A stretch of DNA of 64,000 bases. Source: Syntrophorhabdaceae bacterium. GTDB lineage: Bacteria; Desulfobacterota; Syntrophorhabdia; Syntrophorhabdales; Syntrophorhabdaceae. Location of the stretch: NCBI GenBank assembly GCA_035541755.1, contig DATKMQ010000100.1:1-64000 (forward strand), written 5' to 3'. Shown piece after piece: positions 8,636 to 17,314 of the stretch. Under the pieces are notes generated by a model. That model was not told the origin of the DNA, did no database searches, and was given only the letters and a program-made list of their open reading frames with translations. Each line of letters opens with the position of its first letter. Positions within the stretch are counted from its first letter, which is position 1. A program made the translations under genes and the position numbers.

Positions 8636-9504
8636 CGTGCCTCAACCTTTGCATTGGACGTTCGCCTCCGTGAAAAGAGTGAAGCCAGGCCGTTCGGAAG
8701 GAAGAGAATCACAAGGAGCAGAATGAGTCCGTTAATCCCGAGCCGGATAGGTCCGGCTGTCACGCCGATGCCGCGCAGGACCTCGGGTAGCGCAGTAAGC
8801 ATGGCCGCTCCGAGGATTGGCCCGTACCAGACGCCTATGCCGCCCACAATGTTATAGGTTAATAGGTCCACGGCCACAAAGAAGCCGTAATCACGGGGTG
8901 TAAGCAGGTAATTGAGATGTGCGTACATACCGCCCGCGACCCCTGCCATCATGGCGCCGATCACAAAGGCAACGACCTTGTAGTAGGTGATGCGGATCCC
9001 TAAAGAGCTCGCCGCGGTCTCGTCTTCCCGCATGGCGATGAGTCCCCATCCCAGGCGGGAACGTCGAAGCACCGCCACGAAATAAGCCGCACAAGCGAGA
9101 ACGAGATAGATCATCCACGTGGTCGTGATGTTAGGGATGCCGGTTAGACCTTCTGCGCCGCCGGTAATGTCGAGGTTGACCGCCGCGAGGCGCACCACTT
9201 CGCCAAAGGCAAGCGTTGCCATGGCCAGAAAGACCCCCCGGAGTCTCAGCACCGGCAGGCCGATGATAAGCCCCACGATACCGGCCGCTGCCGCGCCACC
9301 GGCAAGAGATACCACGAACGGGAGTTTGAAGTGAAGGCTTAAGATGCCGGCGGTATAGCCCCCTATGGCAGCGAAAGCCGCGTTACCCACCGAGAGCATG
9401 CCTGCGGACAGAGTCACGTTCATACTCAAGGCGAGCAGGGCGTTAATACCGATGAAGTTTATTACGCTACCGTATATCGCATAGAACTGAAGCAAGTACT
9501 CCAT
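8632..9504 (-). CDS. livM: Branched-chain amino-acid-type ABC permease LivM
   Basis: A hydrophobic 290-residue protein with about nine membrane segments and the permease signature of the HAAT family: the conserved coupling-loop region around RSRLGWGLIAMREDETAASSLGI and the GGIGVWYGPILGA segment. It pairs with LivH to form the transmembrane pathway. It overlaps livG by 4 bases and follows livH after a 10-base gap, so all are probably cotranscribed. Confidence 0.9.
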   Translation of the reverse strand: MEYLLQFYAIYGSVINFIGINALLALSMNVTLSAGMLSVGNAAFAAIGGYTAGILSLHFKLPFVVSLAGGAAAAGIVGLIIGLPVLRLRGVFLAMATLAFGEVVRLAAVNLDITGGAEGLTGIPNITTTWMIYLVLACAAYFVAVLRRSRLGWGLIAMREDETAASSLGIRITYYKVVAFVIGAMMAGVAGGMYAHLNYLLTPRDYGFFVAVDLLTYNIVGGIGVWYGPILGAAMLTALPEVLRGIGVTAGPIRLGINGLILLLVILFLPNGLASLFSRRRTSNAKVEAR

Positions 9505-9514
9505 CGTAGCTTTT

Positions 9515-10405
9515 TCAAGCCTCCCTTGTTTTCCCGCGTCCCAAAAGGCCGGACGGCCGGATGAGAAGAATTACAAAAAGCACCGTAAAGGCCACGGCGT
9601 CTCGCAAATTCGATGTGCCCGTGATCGCCACGGTGAGCACTTCGCTCAAGCCGAACGCAAGGCCTCCCAAGATCGCCCCGGGGATGCTTCCCATGCCGCC
9701 TAAAATGATCACCGCGAGCCCCTTTAGCTCGATGGAACGACCCATATCAGGGGTGAGGTTGTTGAAGTAAAGGCCGAAGAGGATGCCTGCGGCGCCGCCT
9801 AAGGCCGAAGAGACAAAGAATGTAAGGGCAATAATGCCATTCACGTTAATGCCGAGCAGGGTGGCAGTGCGCTCGTTCTCGCCGATTGCACGCACGGCTT
9901 TACCCACGCGGGTGTGTCCGATGAAGATCGTCAGGACGACCATCAAGATCGCAGCCACGCAGGCAATCCCCACCTGCAAGAGAGTGATAGTTACGGAACC
10001 GATATGCCATATATGGGCTGAAACCGTGCCCACAGGAAACCGCACGGAGCGGGCGCCGAATAACCCTAACGCCCCCGCTTCGAAGATAATCGCCATGGCG
10101 ATCGACGATATCAATCCGGAGAACTGGCTGTCGCTCCGCTTACGCAGGGGGGCGAAGGCCACCTGATTGAGCAGAAGCCCCATCACGCCCGCAAAGACTG
10201 TGGCGAGCGGAAAGGCGAGCCAGATGGATAATCCGGCATTTTCTACGAGCCACAGGGCAATGAGGCCCGCAAAGGTGAAGATGGCAGCGTGTGCGAGGTT
10301 CAACATATCGAGCACGCCGAAGACGAGCGTATAGCCCACCGCGAACAGCCCGTACACGCTGCCTATGAAGAGACCATTGATTAACTGTTGGAGAAGTATG
10401 CCCAC
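9515..10405 (-). CDS. livH: Branched-chain amino-acid-type ABC permease LivH
   Basis: A 296-residue integral membrane protein with the LivH features: an N-terminal QQLINGLFIGSVYGLFAVG segment, the coupling loop THTRVGKAVRAIGENERTA, and the GGMGSIPGAILGG motif near the end. It forms the second half of the channel with LivM. It lies 15 bases after livK in the same operon. Confidence 0.9.
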   Translation of the reverse strand: MGILLQQLINGLFIGSVYGLFAVGYTLVFGVLDMLNLAHAAIFTFAGLIALWLVENAGLSIWLAFPLATVFAGVMGLLLNQVAFAPLRKRSDSQFSGLISSIAMAIIFEAGALGLFGARSVRFPVGTVSAHIWHIGSVTITLLQVGIACVAAILMVVLTIFIGHTRVGKAVRAIGENERTATLLGINVNGIIALTFFVSSALGGAAGILFGLYFNNLTPDMGRSIELKGLAVIILGGMGSIPGAILGGLAFGLSEVLTVAITGTSNLRDAVAFTVLFVILLIRPSGLLGRGKTREA

Positions 10406-10420
10406 CGTTCTCCTAAGTCC

Positions 10421-11557
10421 TTAGTTGCTTGTCACCACGAACTTCCCGCCTTTGACTTCCTGGACTATGGCAGCGTGGTTTGCATCGCGACCCTCAGTAA
10501 AGGAGAAGCGGCCGAGCACGGTGTCCATGTTCTTGATCTTGAGGAGCGCTTCGCGCAGCGCCTTTCGGTCTGCGCCGCCGTTAGATGCTTTTGCTGCCTG
10601 ATAGACGATGTGCACGCCCGCGTAGGCCTGTGTCGCAAACTGATCCGGCGCATGGCCGTACTTCTTGGTAAAGTCGCTTACAAACTTGACGTTAAGCGGT
10701 GCAGTGGAAGAGATGTTCCAGGCAGCGCCCACGATGGTACCTTCTGCAGCGTCGCCCGCGTTCTTGATGAGCCCGGGGGAGTTAAGACCGTTACCGCCTA
10801 TGATGCGTACGGTCTTAGGTATCCCCAGCTGGCGAGCCTGGCTTGCGATACCGGATGCCTCTTCCGCCAGGGCAGCGGCGATGATGGCGTCAGGGTTTTG
10901 GGCCTTGATCTGGGTTAACTGCGGCGAAAAATCACGGTCGCCCTTGGCGAAGATCTGTTCGGAGAGGATCTGGATGCCGGCAGCGTGCAACTCCTTTTTG
11001 AAGACCTCATAGGTCGCCTTGGTCATCACGTCATCGTTTCCGTACAGCATGGCGACCTTCTTGATCCCCAGCTTCTCTTTTGCGTATTTGACGGTATGGG
11101 GAATAACCACGTCTTCGGTTAAGGAGTCGCGGAAGATGTAGTCGCCGATCTCGGTGATACCGGAGACGGTGTTGCTGATGGCGAGCACCGGCACCCCGGC
11201 CTTCTGGGCGATCACGTCGGTCGTCTTGGCCGTGTTGCTCAAGGTCGGCCCGATGATGATCGAAACCTTGTCGCCGTTGATCAACTTGTTGAAGACGTTG
11301 GTACCCTGCTGGGGCACGCTGGCGTCATCCTCGAAAATGGGGACAATCTGCAGCCCGTTGGCGCCGGCAGCGGCGTTGATCTGCTCGATAGCTAGGTTGG
11401 CGCCGTCTTTCTGGGCGGTGCCGTATACGGCCGCGCCGCCGGTCATGCTGAAGACAAAGCCGATCTTGATTCCGGCTGAGAAAGCCGGAGCTGCGATGGA
11501 CGCCAGAAGAAACACGCCTGCGGCCACCCCGATCAGAGTGCGAACTGATAATTTCAT
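10421..11557 (-). CDS. livK: Periplasmic substrate-binding protein of the Liv-type ABC transporter
   Basis: A type I periplasmic binding protein of 378 residues. I chose the ATG at 11557 because AAGGAGGT lies just upstream and a clear signal peptide follows (MKLSVRTLIGVAAGVFLLAS, cut after AFSA). The mature start IKIGFVFSMTGG and the DDASVPQQGTNVFNKLI segment are typical of Leu/Ile/Val-binding proteins and of relatives that bind aromatic or other carboxylates. It captures the ligand in the periplasm and hands it to LivHM. It is the first gene of the operon, consistent with its need for the highest expression. Confidence 0.9.
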   Translation of the reverse strand: MKLSVRTLIGVAAGVFLLASIAAPAFSAGIKIGFVFSMTGGAAVYGTAQKDGANLAIEQINAAAGANGLQIVPIFEDDASVPQQGTNVFNKLINGDKVSIIIGPTLSNTAKTTDVIAQKAGVPVLAISNTVSGITEIGDYIFRDSLTEDVVIPHTVKYAKEKLGIKKVAMLYGNDDVMTKATYEVFKKELHAAGIQILSEQIFAKGDRDFSPQLTQIKAQNPDAIIAAALAEEASGIASQARQLGIPKTVRIIGGNGLNSPGLIKNAGDAAEGTIVGAAWNISSTAPLNVKFVSDFTKKYGHAPDQFATQAYAGVHIVYQAAKASNGGADRKALREALLKIKNMDTVLGRFSFTEGRDANHAAIVQEVKGGKFVVTSN

Positions 11558-12413
11558 ATGACCTCCTTGAATGTTATGTATGACTTCCAGGTGAGGCCTG
11601 ACCGCCGCATTGAGCACAAGCGGCTTTAGGCCCCGCCTTTAAGGCCGGTGTCATGTCATGCCGGGCGCGAAAACGGTCTTTTCGCCCCGGTAGAGCGGAA
11701 AAGACGGGATAATTCGGCTAAAACTGCTTTGTCCGAACGGTAAAACACGCGATTCGAGCAAGTTGCTGGTGAATTATATCACTTTTTGCGGCAGGATAGG
11801 AATAGGAATATTTTCCTAATTTGGCCCCTGAAGTCTAAAAGCGTCCAAAATGCGTGAAGAGGCGAAAGACCAAAGGCGAAAGGCGAAAGGCGAAAGGCGA
11901 AAGGCTGTGGGGGTGTGTCTGGACTGAGATTTGTTCGTACGCTAATCTGCGGCGGCTTACTATCGGCACGCGCGCCTTAGCGTTTACCACCCACGTGAAA
12001 GTGGGTTGCTCCTTAACTATGTGACAGCGCGTGGGTACCCGGCAAGCCTATTTTTAGGATGTAATAATGGCCCGCGTTGCCAGCGTGCCGCGTAATCCAT
12101 CCACATCTGTCGCTTAACCTCCAAATCTCAGTCCATTCCACTCTCGAAAGTTGCCTAACCTGTCAACTTTCTCGATCTATCAAGATTGGAATCCACAATT
12201 ATTATGCGCTTATCGCCTACGTTTCACTCGCGAACGCTAGCGGCCAAGAATCGAAGAGTGCAAATGTATTGTCTCGGGGGTCCTAATGAACCCCGCCCCA
12301 CGCAGGCTCCCCAATTCTACTGAGGATCCCAACTTTGGTGGACGGCTGCCTGAAGACTTTCCGAGGACAGCTGTCCCCGACGCATTTTGGTATATTTTTA
12401 CATTAAATAAAAC
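11558..12413. other. Long intergenic region between livK and the accessory cluster
   Basis: No convincing gene is seen in about 850 bases. Structure present: a 7-bp tandem array at 11874-11905; an exact 12-bp inverted pair GGACTGAGATTT (11921-11932) / AAATCTCAGTCC (12123-12134) enclosing about 190 bases; and a 12-bp palindrome GGACAGCTGTCC at 12365-12376. The livK promoter must lie in the first 200 bases, but I could not pick out a clear one. The inverted pair and the change to A/T-rich sequence after 12380 suggest an insertion boundary. Confidence 0.5.
11874..11905. repeat. 7-bp tandem repeat (AGGCGAA)n
   Basis: Four perfect head-to-tail copies of AGGCGAA followed by a partial AGGC. A degenerate copy (gaggcgaaagacca) precedes the array. 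It is non-coding and could vary in copy number by slippage. Confidence 0.85.
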
Positions 12414-12442
12414 TTGACAAAGTAAAATAGTTTACATATATT
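12414..12442 (+). promoter_or_regulatory. Promoter of the DUF4258/MqsA-like/Lon-RNase HIII operon, with operator
   Basis: TTGACA (12414-12419) and TATATT (12437-12442) with exactly 17 bp between them form a near-consensus sigma70 promoter. Inside the spacer is an inverted repeat GTAAA-ATAG-TTTAC (12422-12435), well placed as the operator for the HTH antitoxin encoded second in the operon. Autorepression by an MqsA-type protein is known for the family; for this site it is inference. Confidence 0.7.
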
Positions 12443-12489
12443 ATAAGAAATACTGTTAACCGATATGAAAGGCGGAGACAGGGCTGCAT

Positions 12490-12783
12490 ATGACGATAGA
12501 CGAAATACGAGATTTAGTATTAGAAGGCAGGTACAACTATTCGCAAAAGATAAGAGAATCGATCGAAGATGGCTGGTACGGCGAGGAAGATCTGGAACAA
12601 TGCATACTTACGGGGTGTATCTCGAAAACAGAAAGGGATGAATTGAAGACCTCGGTGGATGGGAAGAAGCACGTCATTCTTGGAAGAGATACCTGTGGGT
12701 GCCCGTTCTATACTTGCGGGAAGGCTATAAAGGACGAAGAAGGCAAACTCTATTTCTTCATAACCGGGCATAAAACAAAATGA
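12490..12783 (+). CDS. DUF4258-type, RelE-like small protein (putative toxin)
   Basis: A 97-residue protein opening with MTIDEIRDLVLEGRYNYSQK and the later ISKTERDE...VILGRDTCGCPFY pattern of DUF4258. Such proteins are compact RelE-like folds usually encoded just upstream of YgiT/MqsA-type zinc-finger antitoxins, exactly as here. The usual invariant His after the first helix is not obvious, so ribonuclease activity is uncertain. The motif CGCPFYTCGK holds three cysteines, unusual for the family. Its stop overlaps the next ATG (ATGA). It is first gene after a strong promoter with an inverted-repeat operator. It may be a toxin, or a ligand or adaptor subunit of the downstream system. Confidence 0.65.
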   Translation: MTIDEIRDLVLEGRYNYSQKIRESIEDGWYGEEDLEQCILTGCISKTERDELKTSVDGKKHVILGRDTCGCPFYTCGKAIKDEEGKLYFFITGHKTK

Positions 12784-13646
12784 GGATGTCAAACATGTTT
12801 AATTATAAGTGCGAAGAATGTGGAAAAGGTGTGGTAAGGGAGACGGGTCTGGAGGATTACAAAACGAAGATCAAGGGGCGTCCATTTGTGGTTGAGAAAG
12901 CAATAGTCGGCATTTGTGACCGTTGTGGGGCGAGGCATTTCGACGCAAGTGAGACCAAGCGTTGGGAAAGACTCTACAACAAAAAATTAGAGGCGAATAA
13001 ACTGTATTTGTCGGCGGAAGAAATAGCAGAAGTTAGGAGGGACTTGGTTCTTTCAATGGAGAGTTTTGCCTCTTTGCTTGGTTGTACCCGTCAGTCGATC
13101 TACAATTGGGAAAAGAAGGATCGAGAAACACCCCAATCTCGCATGGCTGACCTCCTAATCAAGCTGGTGAGGGACTCGGCCAAGGATGGCAGAATTAATG
13201 TGCTCGAATTCTTGGTTGAAGAAGCTGCAAACATTGGGACTCCTGTGCGGGTCGGGAATAATGTGAACGCCCAAAGCGATCCAATTAGGCTTGAAATAAA
13301 AAGAGTCCCTCGACTGTCTCTCGAGGAATCCAACACCGACATGCCGCTTGCAGCCTCCGATGAACAAGGCACGGTGGTTGTTGCGGAATCAAATGACAAA
13401 ACGTTTCGCGGCTTTCTTCGCTACGACTTTTCGACCGCCAACTTATGGTTGCAAATACTGCATGATGCGCTCTGCTTGAAAGCTATCAACGTCACAATAG
13501 CGACCAATGACCAAAATCAGATAGATAGAAAGAACGTTGCAATCGAAGACAATGCGATTCCCCTTATCTTGGAGACGCGATACAGGGAGCGCGACATTCG
13601 GGCCATAATTATGGAACCCTTGGCTGTTCAGGCAAAGAAGTGCTGA
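12780..13646 (+). CDS. MqsA/YgiT-like zinc-finger HTH antitoxin with long C-terminal extension
   Basis: Residues ~5-55 form a YgiT-type zinc ribbon with paired CxxC motifs (CEEC and CDRC). Residues ~75-125 are an XRE helix-turn-helix (SFASLLGCTRQSIYNWEK), as in MqsA antitoxins. MqsA proteins are about 130 residues; this one is 288, with an additional ~160-residue C-terminal region that I cannot assign and that is predicted largely soluble. It probably binds the GTAAA/TTTAC operator upstream and neutralises the preceding DUF4258 protein. Start at 12780 assumes ATGA coupling; ATGs at 12786 and 12795 are also possible. The extra domain may link regulation to the Lon-RNase HIII protein encoded directly after it. 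Confidence 0.75.
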   Translation: MRMSNMFNYKCEECGKGVVRETGLEDYKTKIKGRPFVVEKAIVGICDRCGARHFDASETKRWERLYNKKLEANKLYLSAEEIAEVRRDLVLSMESFASLLGCTRQSIYNWEKKDRETPQSRMADLLIKLVRDSAKDGRINVLEFLVEEAANIGTPVRVGNNVNAQSDPIRLEIKRVPRLSLEESNTDMPLAASDEQGTVVVAESNDKTFRGFLRYDFSTANLWLQILHDALCLKAINVTIATNDQNQIDRKNVAIEDNAIPLILETRYRERDIRAIIMEPLAVQAKKC

Positions 13647-13648
13647 AG

Positions 13649-15961
13649 ATGGATATTAGGAAGGTTCGAAGGCTAAAGTTACTTCTGAGAGAAGTCCAAA
13701 TCATGAGAGACGGGAGCGAGAGGCTAGAACCGACATTCGACGAAATATGTAATTTGGTCTTCACTGACAATGCCTTTATGGAATTCTGGGATGAAGAACT
13801 GCTTAACGGGTTGCGAGAATTGTTTCAGCTAAAGTCACCCAGCGTCAGTGTATATGGCGAACAATTGAGATTTCTAGCAGACAGAAGAGAATTCGTGCAG
13901 ACGGCGAATGATATTTTCTTCTCTTTGCTTGATAGTAAATCAACTTCTACCGACATCGTTGACCGTCTCTCACGCCTTCTTGGTATATCCCATCCGAACC
14001 CTTCGACCGCAATCGATCCTTCCCGTATAGCGGATATCAGAGTAAGCACCTCCTCGCTCTCAGAAAAGGTAAGAACGTTTGTCGACTACCTTTCAACGGA
14101 AACGCCCTTGGTAATGGGTGCTGTAACAAATGATCTGTACCGCATAGCGGAGACGATGAAGGCTCAGGAAACCCCGGGGAAAGTAAACGCCATGCTGGTT
14201 ACGAGCGATAAAGTTGTCGGCGTTCTCATTCCTTTGTCAATCCGCTTGTCTCCAGGAGAGGGCAAGACCATCTGCTTAGTATCGGTCGCAGACCGTTTTA
14301 CGGCTGCCATAGACCGAGCACGGCGCGCTATGGAGAGCAAAGGTTTTCTTGCTTGCGGCCAAGATGTGGATTGCTCGCTGGAAATCACTTCGGCCGAATA
14401 CAGCGGAGACTCTATTGCATTGGCTGCAGCAGTTGGAATTTACTCCGCGGCTTCCAAAGAATGCTTCGATCCCTTCACTGCCTTTACTGGGAACATCAAT
14501 CTTGATGGCTCTATTTTTAAGATTCTACCCGTTTCAGGAATAAATGCCAAACTCTCGGCGGCCGTCAAATCCGGCTGCCGTCGGGTTTTTCTACCGGCGG
14601 AGAATCGGTCTGATGTTGGACCCGAATTCCACGAGCGACTTCAAATACTCTATGTCACTGACATTATCGACGTTCTCCTAAAGCTACAGCTTAACCCTGC
14701 ACCGGTATCTGGTGAATCATTACAAGTTAGGAAACTGAACTTCTTGCGAGCATATTGTCAAAATAGAGGCTGGGACCTTTCTGAAGGTGAGCAAATCCAA
14801 GACGCTTTACAGTTCACCGTCTCGCCGGCCCATCCACCCGAGATCAAGATCAATCTTTACTATAGCGGAACACATACGCCGAAGACCAACGACGGAGAAT
14901 TCTTCCACGATCTGTTAGACGGACTTCAAGGCCTCGACCAACCGAAAATTGCCACCCGGGATGTCAACAAGACGTTTCTGATAAAGGACGTTGATTTAAG
15001 AAGGCAGATAAGAGAACGGCTGGAGCAAATGAGACCCGACAGCATGATAGAACAGTACTGCGACTACAGCTTTCGCTTTCAGAGCGCGGGAGAAAGACTT
15101 GTCGCGAAACAGTATGCCAAAGGAACCTTGCAGTTACAGGGCCGGGCAGGCGATCTCTACAAGCGGGTTCTTGACGTCATCATACCCCCTTACACTATGA
15201 AACACCCAAACGCCACGTTGCTGATCGACGAGTACTTAGACGATTCGGCAGTCGTAGAAGCCAAGGCCAGCGTCAAAGCTACCGGGTTGGTCGTCCGTGA
15301 TATTTTGTATCCACATATCGGCACGGACGAATCAGGAAAAGGCGACTACTTCGGGCCCCTTGTTGTCGCCGGTGTCTGGGTCGACGAAAAGACAGCAGAG
15401 GAATTGGAGGCCCTCGGAGCACGAGATTCCAAGCTTCTGTCGGACAAGCGGTGCAAAGAACTGGCAGCTAAAATCCGTGAGATTTGCCAGGGTAAGTTCG
15501 AAGAGATAGAGTTGGTGCCCGAGCGATATAATGATCTATATGACCAGTTCGCCAAAGAGCGAAAGAATTTAAACCACCTCCTCGCGTGGGGCCATGCTCG
15601 GGCGATAGAGAGTTTGGCTGAGAAACTACCGTGTGATTGTGCGATCGCCGATCAATTCGGCGACGAGAAATATATCCTGTCTAAGCTAATGGCAAAGGGT
15701 AAGAAGCTGGAGTTGATTCAAACCCCAAAGGGTGAGAGATACGTGGCAGTAGCAGCCGCCTCTATCTTGGCTAGGGATCGCTTCTTATCACGCATGGAGA
15801 AGTTTAACCTGAAGTATGGATTGTTGTTGCCCAAAGGGGCATCAGATTTGGTTGTGTCTGTCGCTCGGTCTATCGTCGGGAAGACAGGGCCTCAGGAACT
15901 ACGAAACGTTGCAAAACTGCATCACAGAACCACTCAAAGAGTCATCGAAAGAAAACAATGA
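13649..15961 (+). CDS. Lon-type (S16) protease domain fused to RNase HIII
   Basis: A 770-residue protein with an unfamiliar architecture. Residues ~1-170 are unassigned and helical. Residues ~175-345 resemble the Lon proteolytic domain, including TGNINLDGSIFKILPVSG and KLSAAVKSGCRRVFLP. The candidate dyad is Ser255 (GDS) and Lys301 (INAKLSAA), 46 residues apart, close to the spacing in Lon; no AAA+ motor is present. Residues ~440-540 resemble the TBP-like substrate-binding domain of RNase HIII (KGTLQLQGRAGDLY). Residues ~555-770 are an RNase HIII catalytic domain: DESGKGDYFGP with Asp560-Glu561, DSK at 593, Asp668 (ADQF), and Glu696 before the VAVAAASILAR block. It should cut RNA:DNA hybrids or RNA, coupled to proteolysis. 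A GTG start at 13640 is an alternative. It starts 2 bases after the MqsA-like gene and overlaps the TPR gene. Confidence 0.8.
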   Translation: MDIRKVRRLKLLLREVQIMRDGSERLEPTFDEICNLVFTDNAFMEFWDEELLNGLRELFQLKSPSVSVYGEQLRFLADRREFVQTANDIFFSLLDSKSTSTDIVDRLSRLLGISHPNPSTAIDPSRIADIRVSTSSLSEKVRTFVDYLSTETPLVMGAVTNDLYRIAETMKAQETPGKVNAMLVTSDKVVGVLIPLSIRLSPGEGKTICLVSVADRFTAAIDRARRAMESKGFLACGQDVDCSLEITSAEYSGDSIALAAAVGIYSAASKECFDPFTAFTGNINLDGSIFKILPVSGINAKLSAAVKSGCRRVFLPAENRSDVGPEFHERLQILYVTDIIDVLLKLQLNPAPVSGESLQVRKLNFLRAYCQNRGWDLSEGEQIQDALQFTVSPAHPPEIKINLYYSGTHTPKTNDGEFFHDLLDGLQGLDQPKIATRDVNKTFLIKDVDLRRQIRERLEQMRPDSMIEQYCDYSFRFQSAGERLVAKQYAKGTLQLQGRAGDLYKRVLDVIIPPYTMKHPNATLLIDEYLDDSAVVEAKASVKATGLVVRDILYPHIGTDESGKGDYFGPLVVAGVWVDEKTAEELEALGARDSKLLSDKRCKELAAKIREICQGKFEEIELVPERYNDLYDQFAKERKNLNHLLAWGHARAIESLAEKLPCDCAIADQFGDEKYILSKLMAKGKKLELIQTPKGERYVAVAAASILARDRFLSRMEKFNLKYGLLLPKGASDLVVSVARSIVGKTGPQELRNVAKLHHRTTQRVIERKQ

Positions 15962-17247
15962 CGGACGAACGGTTAGCTTCACAATCGGACGAAACTGTAG
16001 TCCTACAGAGAGCCCGGAAACTTATGGACGAAAAGAAAGTGAGAGATGCGTTGTCACTCCTGCGCTCTGCTCATCAGCAAAATTCGCTGTCCGTCCATGG
16101 ATTGGAAATCCTCGCTTTCTGTTACTCCAAGGCGAAGGAGTACCGAAAGGCTATCTCCATTTATCAGCAACTATCGGCCAAAGATCCGAGCAAGGCAAAA
16201 TGGTTCTATTATCTTGGATACCAATACGGATCCTTGATGCAGGTAGATGAAGCAATCAAGAACTATCGAAAGGCTCTCTATTTATATCCCAAATGGATGA
16301 AGCCTTTTCCGGAACTTGTAAGGCTCCTGAAAGAATCCGGAGATAGGGAAGAATCTATTAAACTCTGTCGGAAAGGGATACAGCTGTACAAAGAACTGAT
16401 TCCTGATTTGCAGAGAAAGTATTCGGACTGCTATGCAGAATTATGTCTATTCGCAGCTCAAGCGCTTGTCACAATTGATAGAGCGGGCGCGGACGCTCTC
16501 ATGCAAGAATACATCACGCTTCGCACAGACGATCTGAACTCTTTATATGTATACGGAAGTTACCTGCTTGATAGCGGAAGGCCGGAAGAAGCGATTGAGT
16601 ACTACCGTCGGGCTCAAGCGCGTGGCCTTACCAAGGAGTATGTCCCTCACAAGATGGCGAAGGCATGGTTGATGCTGGGGAATACTGATCAAGCCTTGAA
16701 GACATACGAGACTATTCCACTCCAGAAAAGAACGGGGTACATTCTCAATGGAATGGGTAAATGTTTCGCAAAAAAGGGCAACAGCCAGGATGCCTTGCTG
16801 TACTTTTACAGGGCTGCGAAGTCTCAGGCCAAATGGTATCACTACCGTGATGTCGGCCTTGCCTTAGCTGATCTCGGCGCAACAATTCAGGCAATTGGGT
16901 TTTTGGGACGGAGTAATGAAATGTACCGACAGGAGACAGGCGACGATTTCACAAAGCTTGTCATGAAAATTGAAGAGCTACGACAGGTGCCTAATACGAC
17001 TCATATAAATCTCAGCGAATTTGATCCCGCTGTTCCGATCTCTAGTTGCGGGAGTGTTGTAGAGTACAATCCGAAAAGAGGATACGGCTTTATAAGGGAC
17101 GACAAGGACAACGGAAAGCTCTTCTTTCACGTTAGTGAAGTAAAAGACCGCATGGAACCTCGGATTGGGCTGCGAGTAAAGTTTGTAAGGGAACACGGTG
17201 AAAAGGGGCCGGTAGCCCGGAAAGTCCGACCAGGTAAGCAGCTGTAA
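15958..17247 (+). CDS. TPR-repeat protein with C-terminal cold-shock domain
   Basis: A 429-residue soluble protein. Residues ~15-320 are TPR-like helical hairpins (for example GYQYGSLMQVDEAIKNYRKALYLYP split over two helices, and LDSGRPEEAIEYYRRAQARG). Residues ~360-425 form a cold-shock/OB domain: GSVVEYNPKRGYGFI contains the RNP1-like element and KLFFHVSEV the RNP2-like element, both used to bind single-stranded RNA or DNA. The ATG overlaps the stop of the Lon-RNase HIII gene (ATGA), so the two are translationally coupled. The TPR part probably scaffolds the nuclease or protease and the CSD presents nucleic acid. I know of no standard family with this pairing in this context. Confidence 0.75.
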   Translation: MTDERLASQSDETVVLQRARKLMDEKKVRDALSLLRSAHQQNSLSVHGLEILAFCYSKAKEYRKAISIYQQLSAKDPSKAKWFYYLGYQYGSLMQVDEAIKNYRKALYLYPKWMKPFPELVRLLKESGDREESIKLCRKGIQLYKELIPDLQRKYSDCYAELCLFAAQALVTIDRAGADALMQEYITLRTDDLNSLYVYGSYLLDSGRPEEAIEYYRRAQARGLTKEYVPHKMAKAWLMLGNTDQALKTYETIPLQKRTGYILNGMGKCFAKKGNSQDALLYFYRAAKSQAKWYHYRDVGLALADLGATIQAIGFLGRSNEMYRQETGDDFTKLVMKIEELRQVPNTTHINLSEFDPAVPISSCGSVVEYNPKRGYGFIRDDKDNGKLFFHVSEVKDRMEPRIGLRVKFVREHGEKGPVARKVRPGKQL

Positions 17248-17314
17248 GGGCGATAAACAGGCTAAGGGGGCCTTATCGATGGAGTGCGTCGGCACCTTTT
17301 TGTGAGAATAAACT

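Noticed and set aside
12077-12286. 69-codon plus-strand frame before the accessory operon
   Set aside because: No ribosome site, no family features and it lies within an inverted-repeat-bearing non-coding stretch.
12365-12376. GGACAGCTGTCC palindrome as a transposon end
   Set aside because: No transposase and no second copy were found in the window; a single 12-bp palindrome is insufficient.
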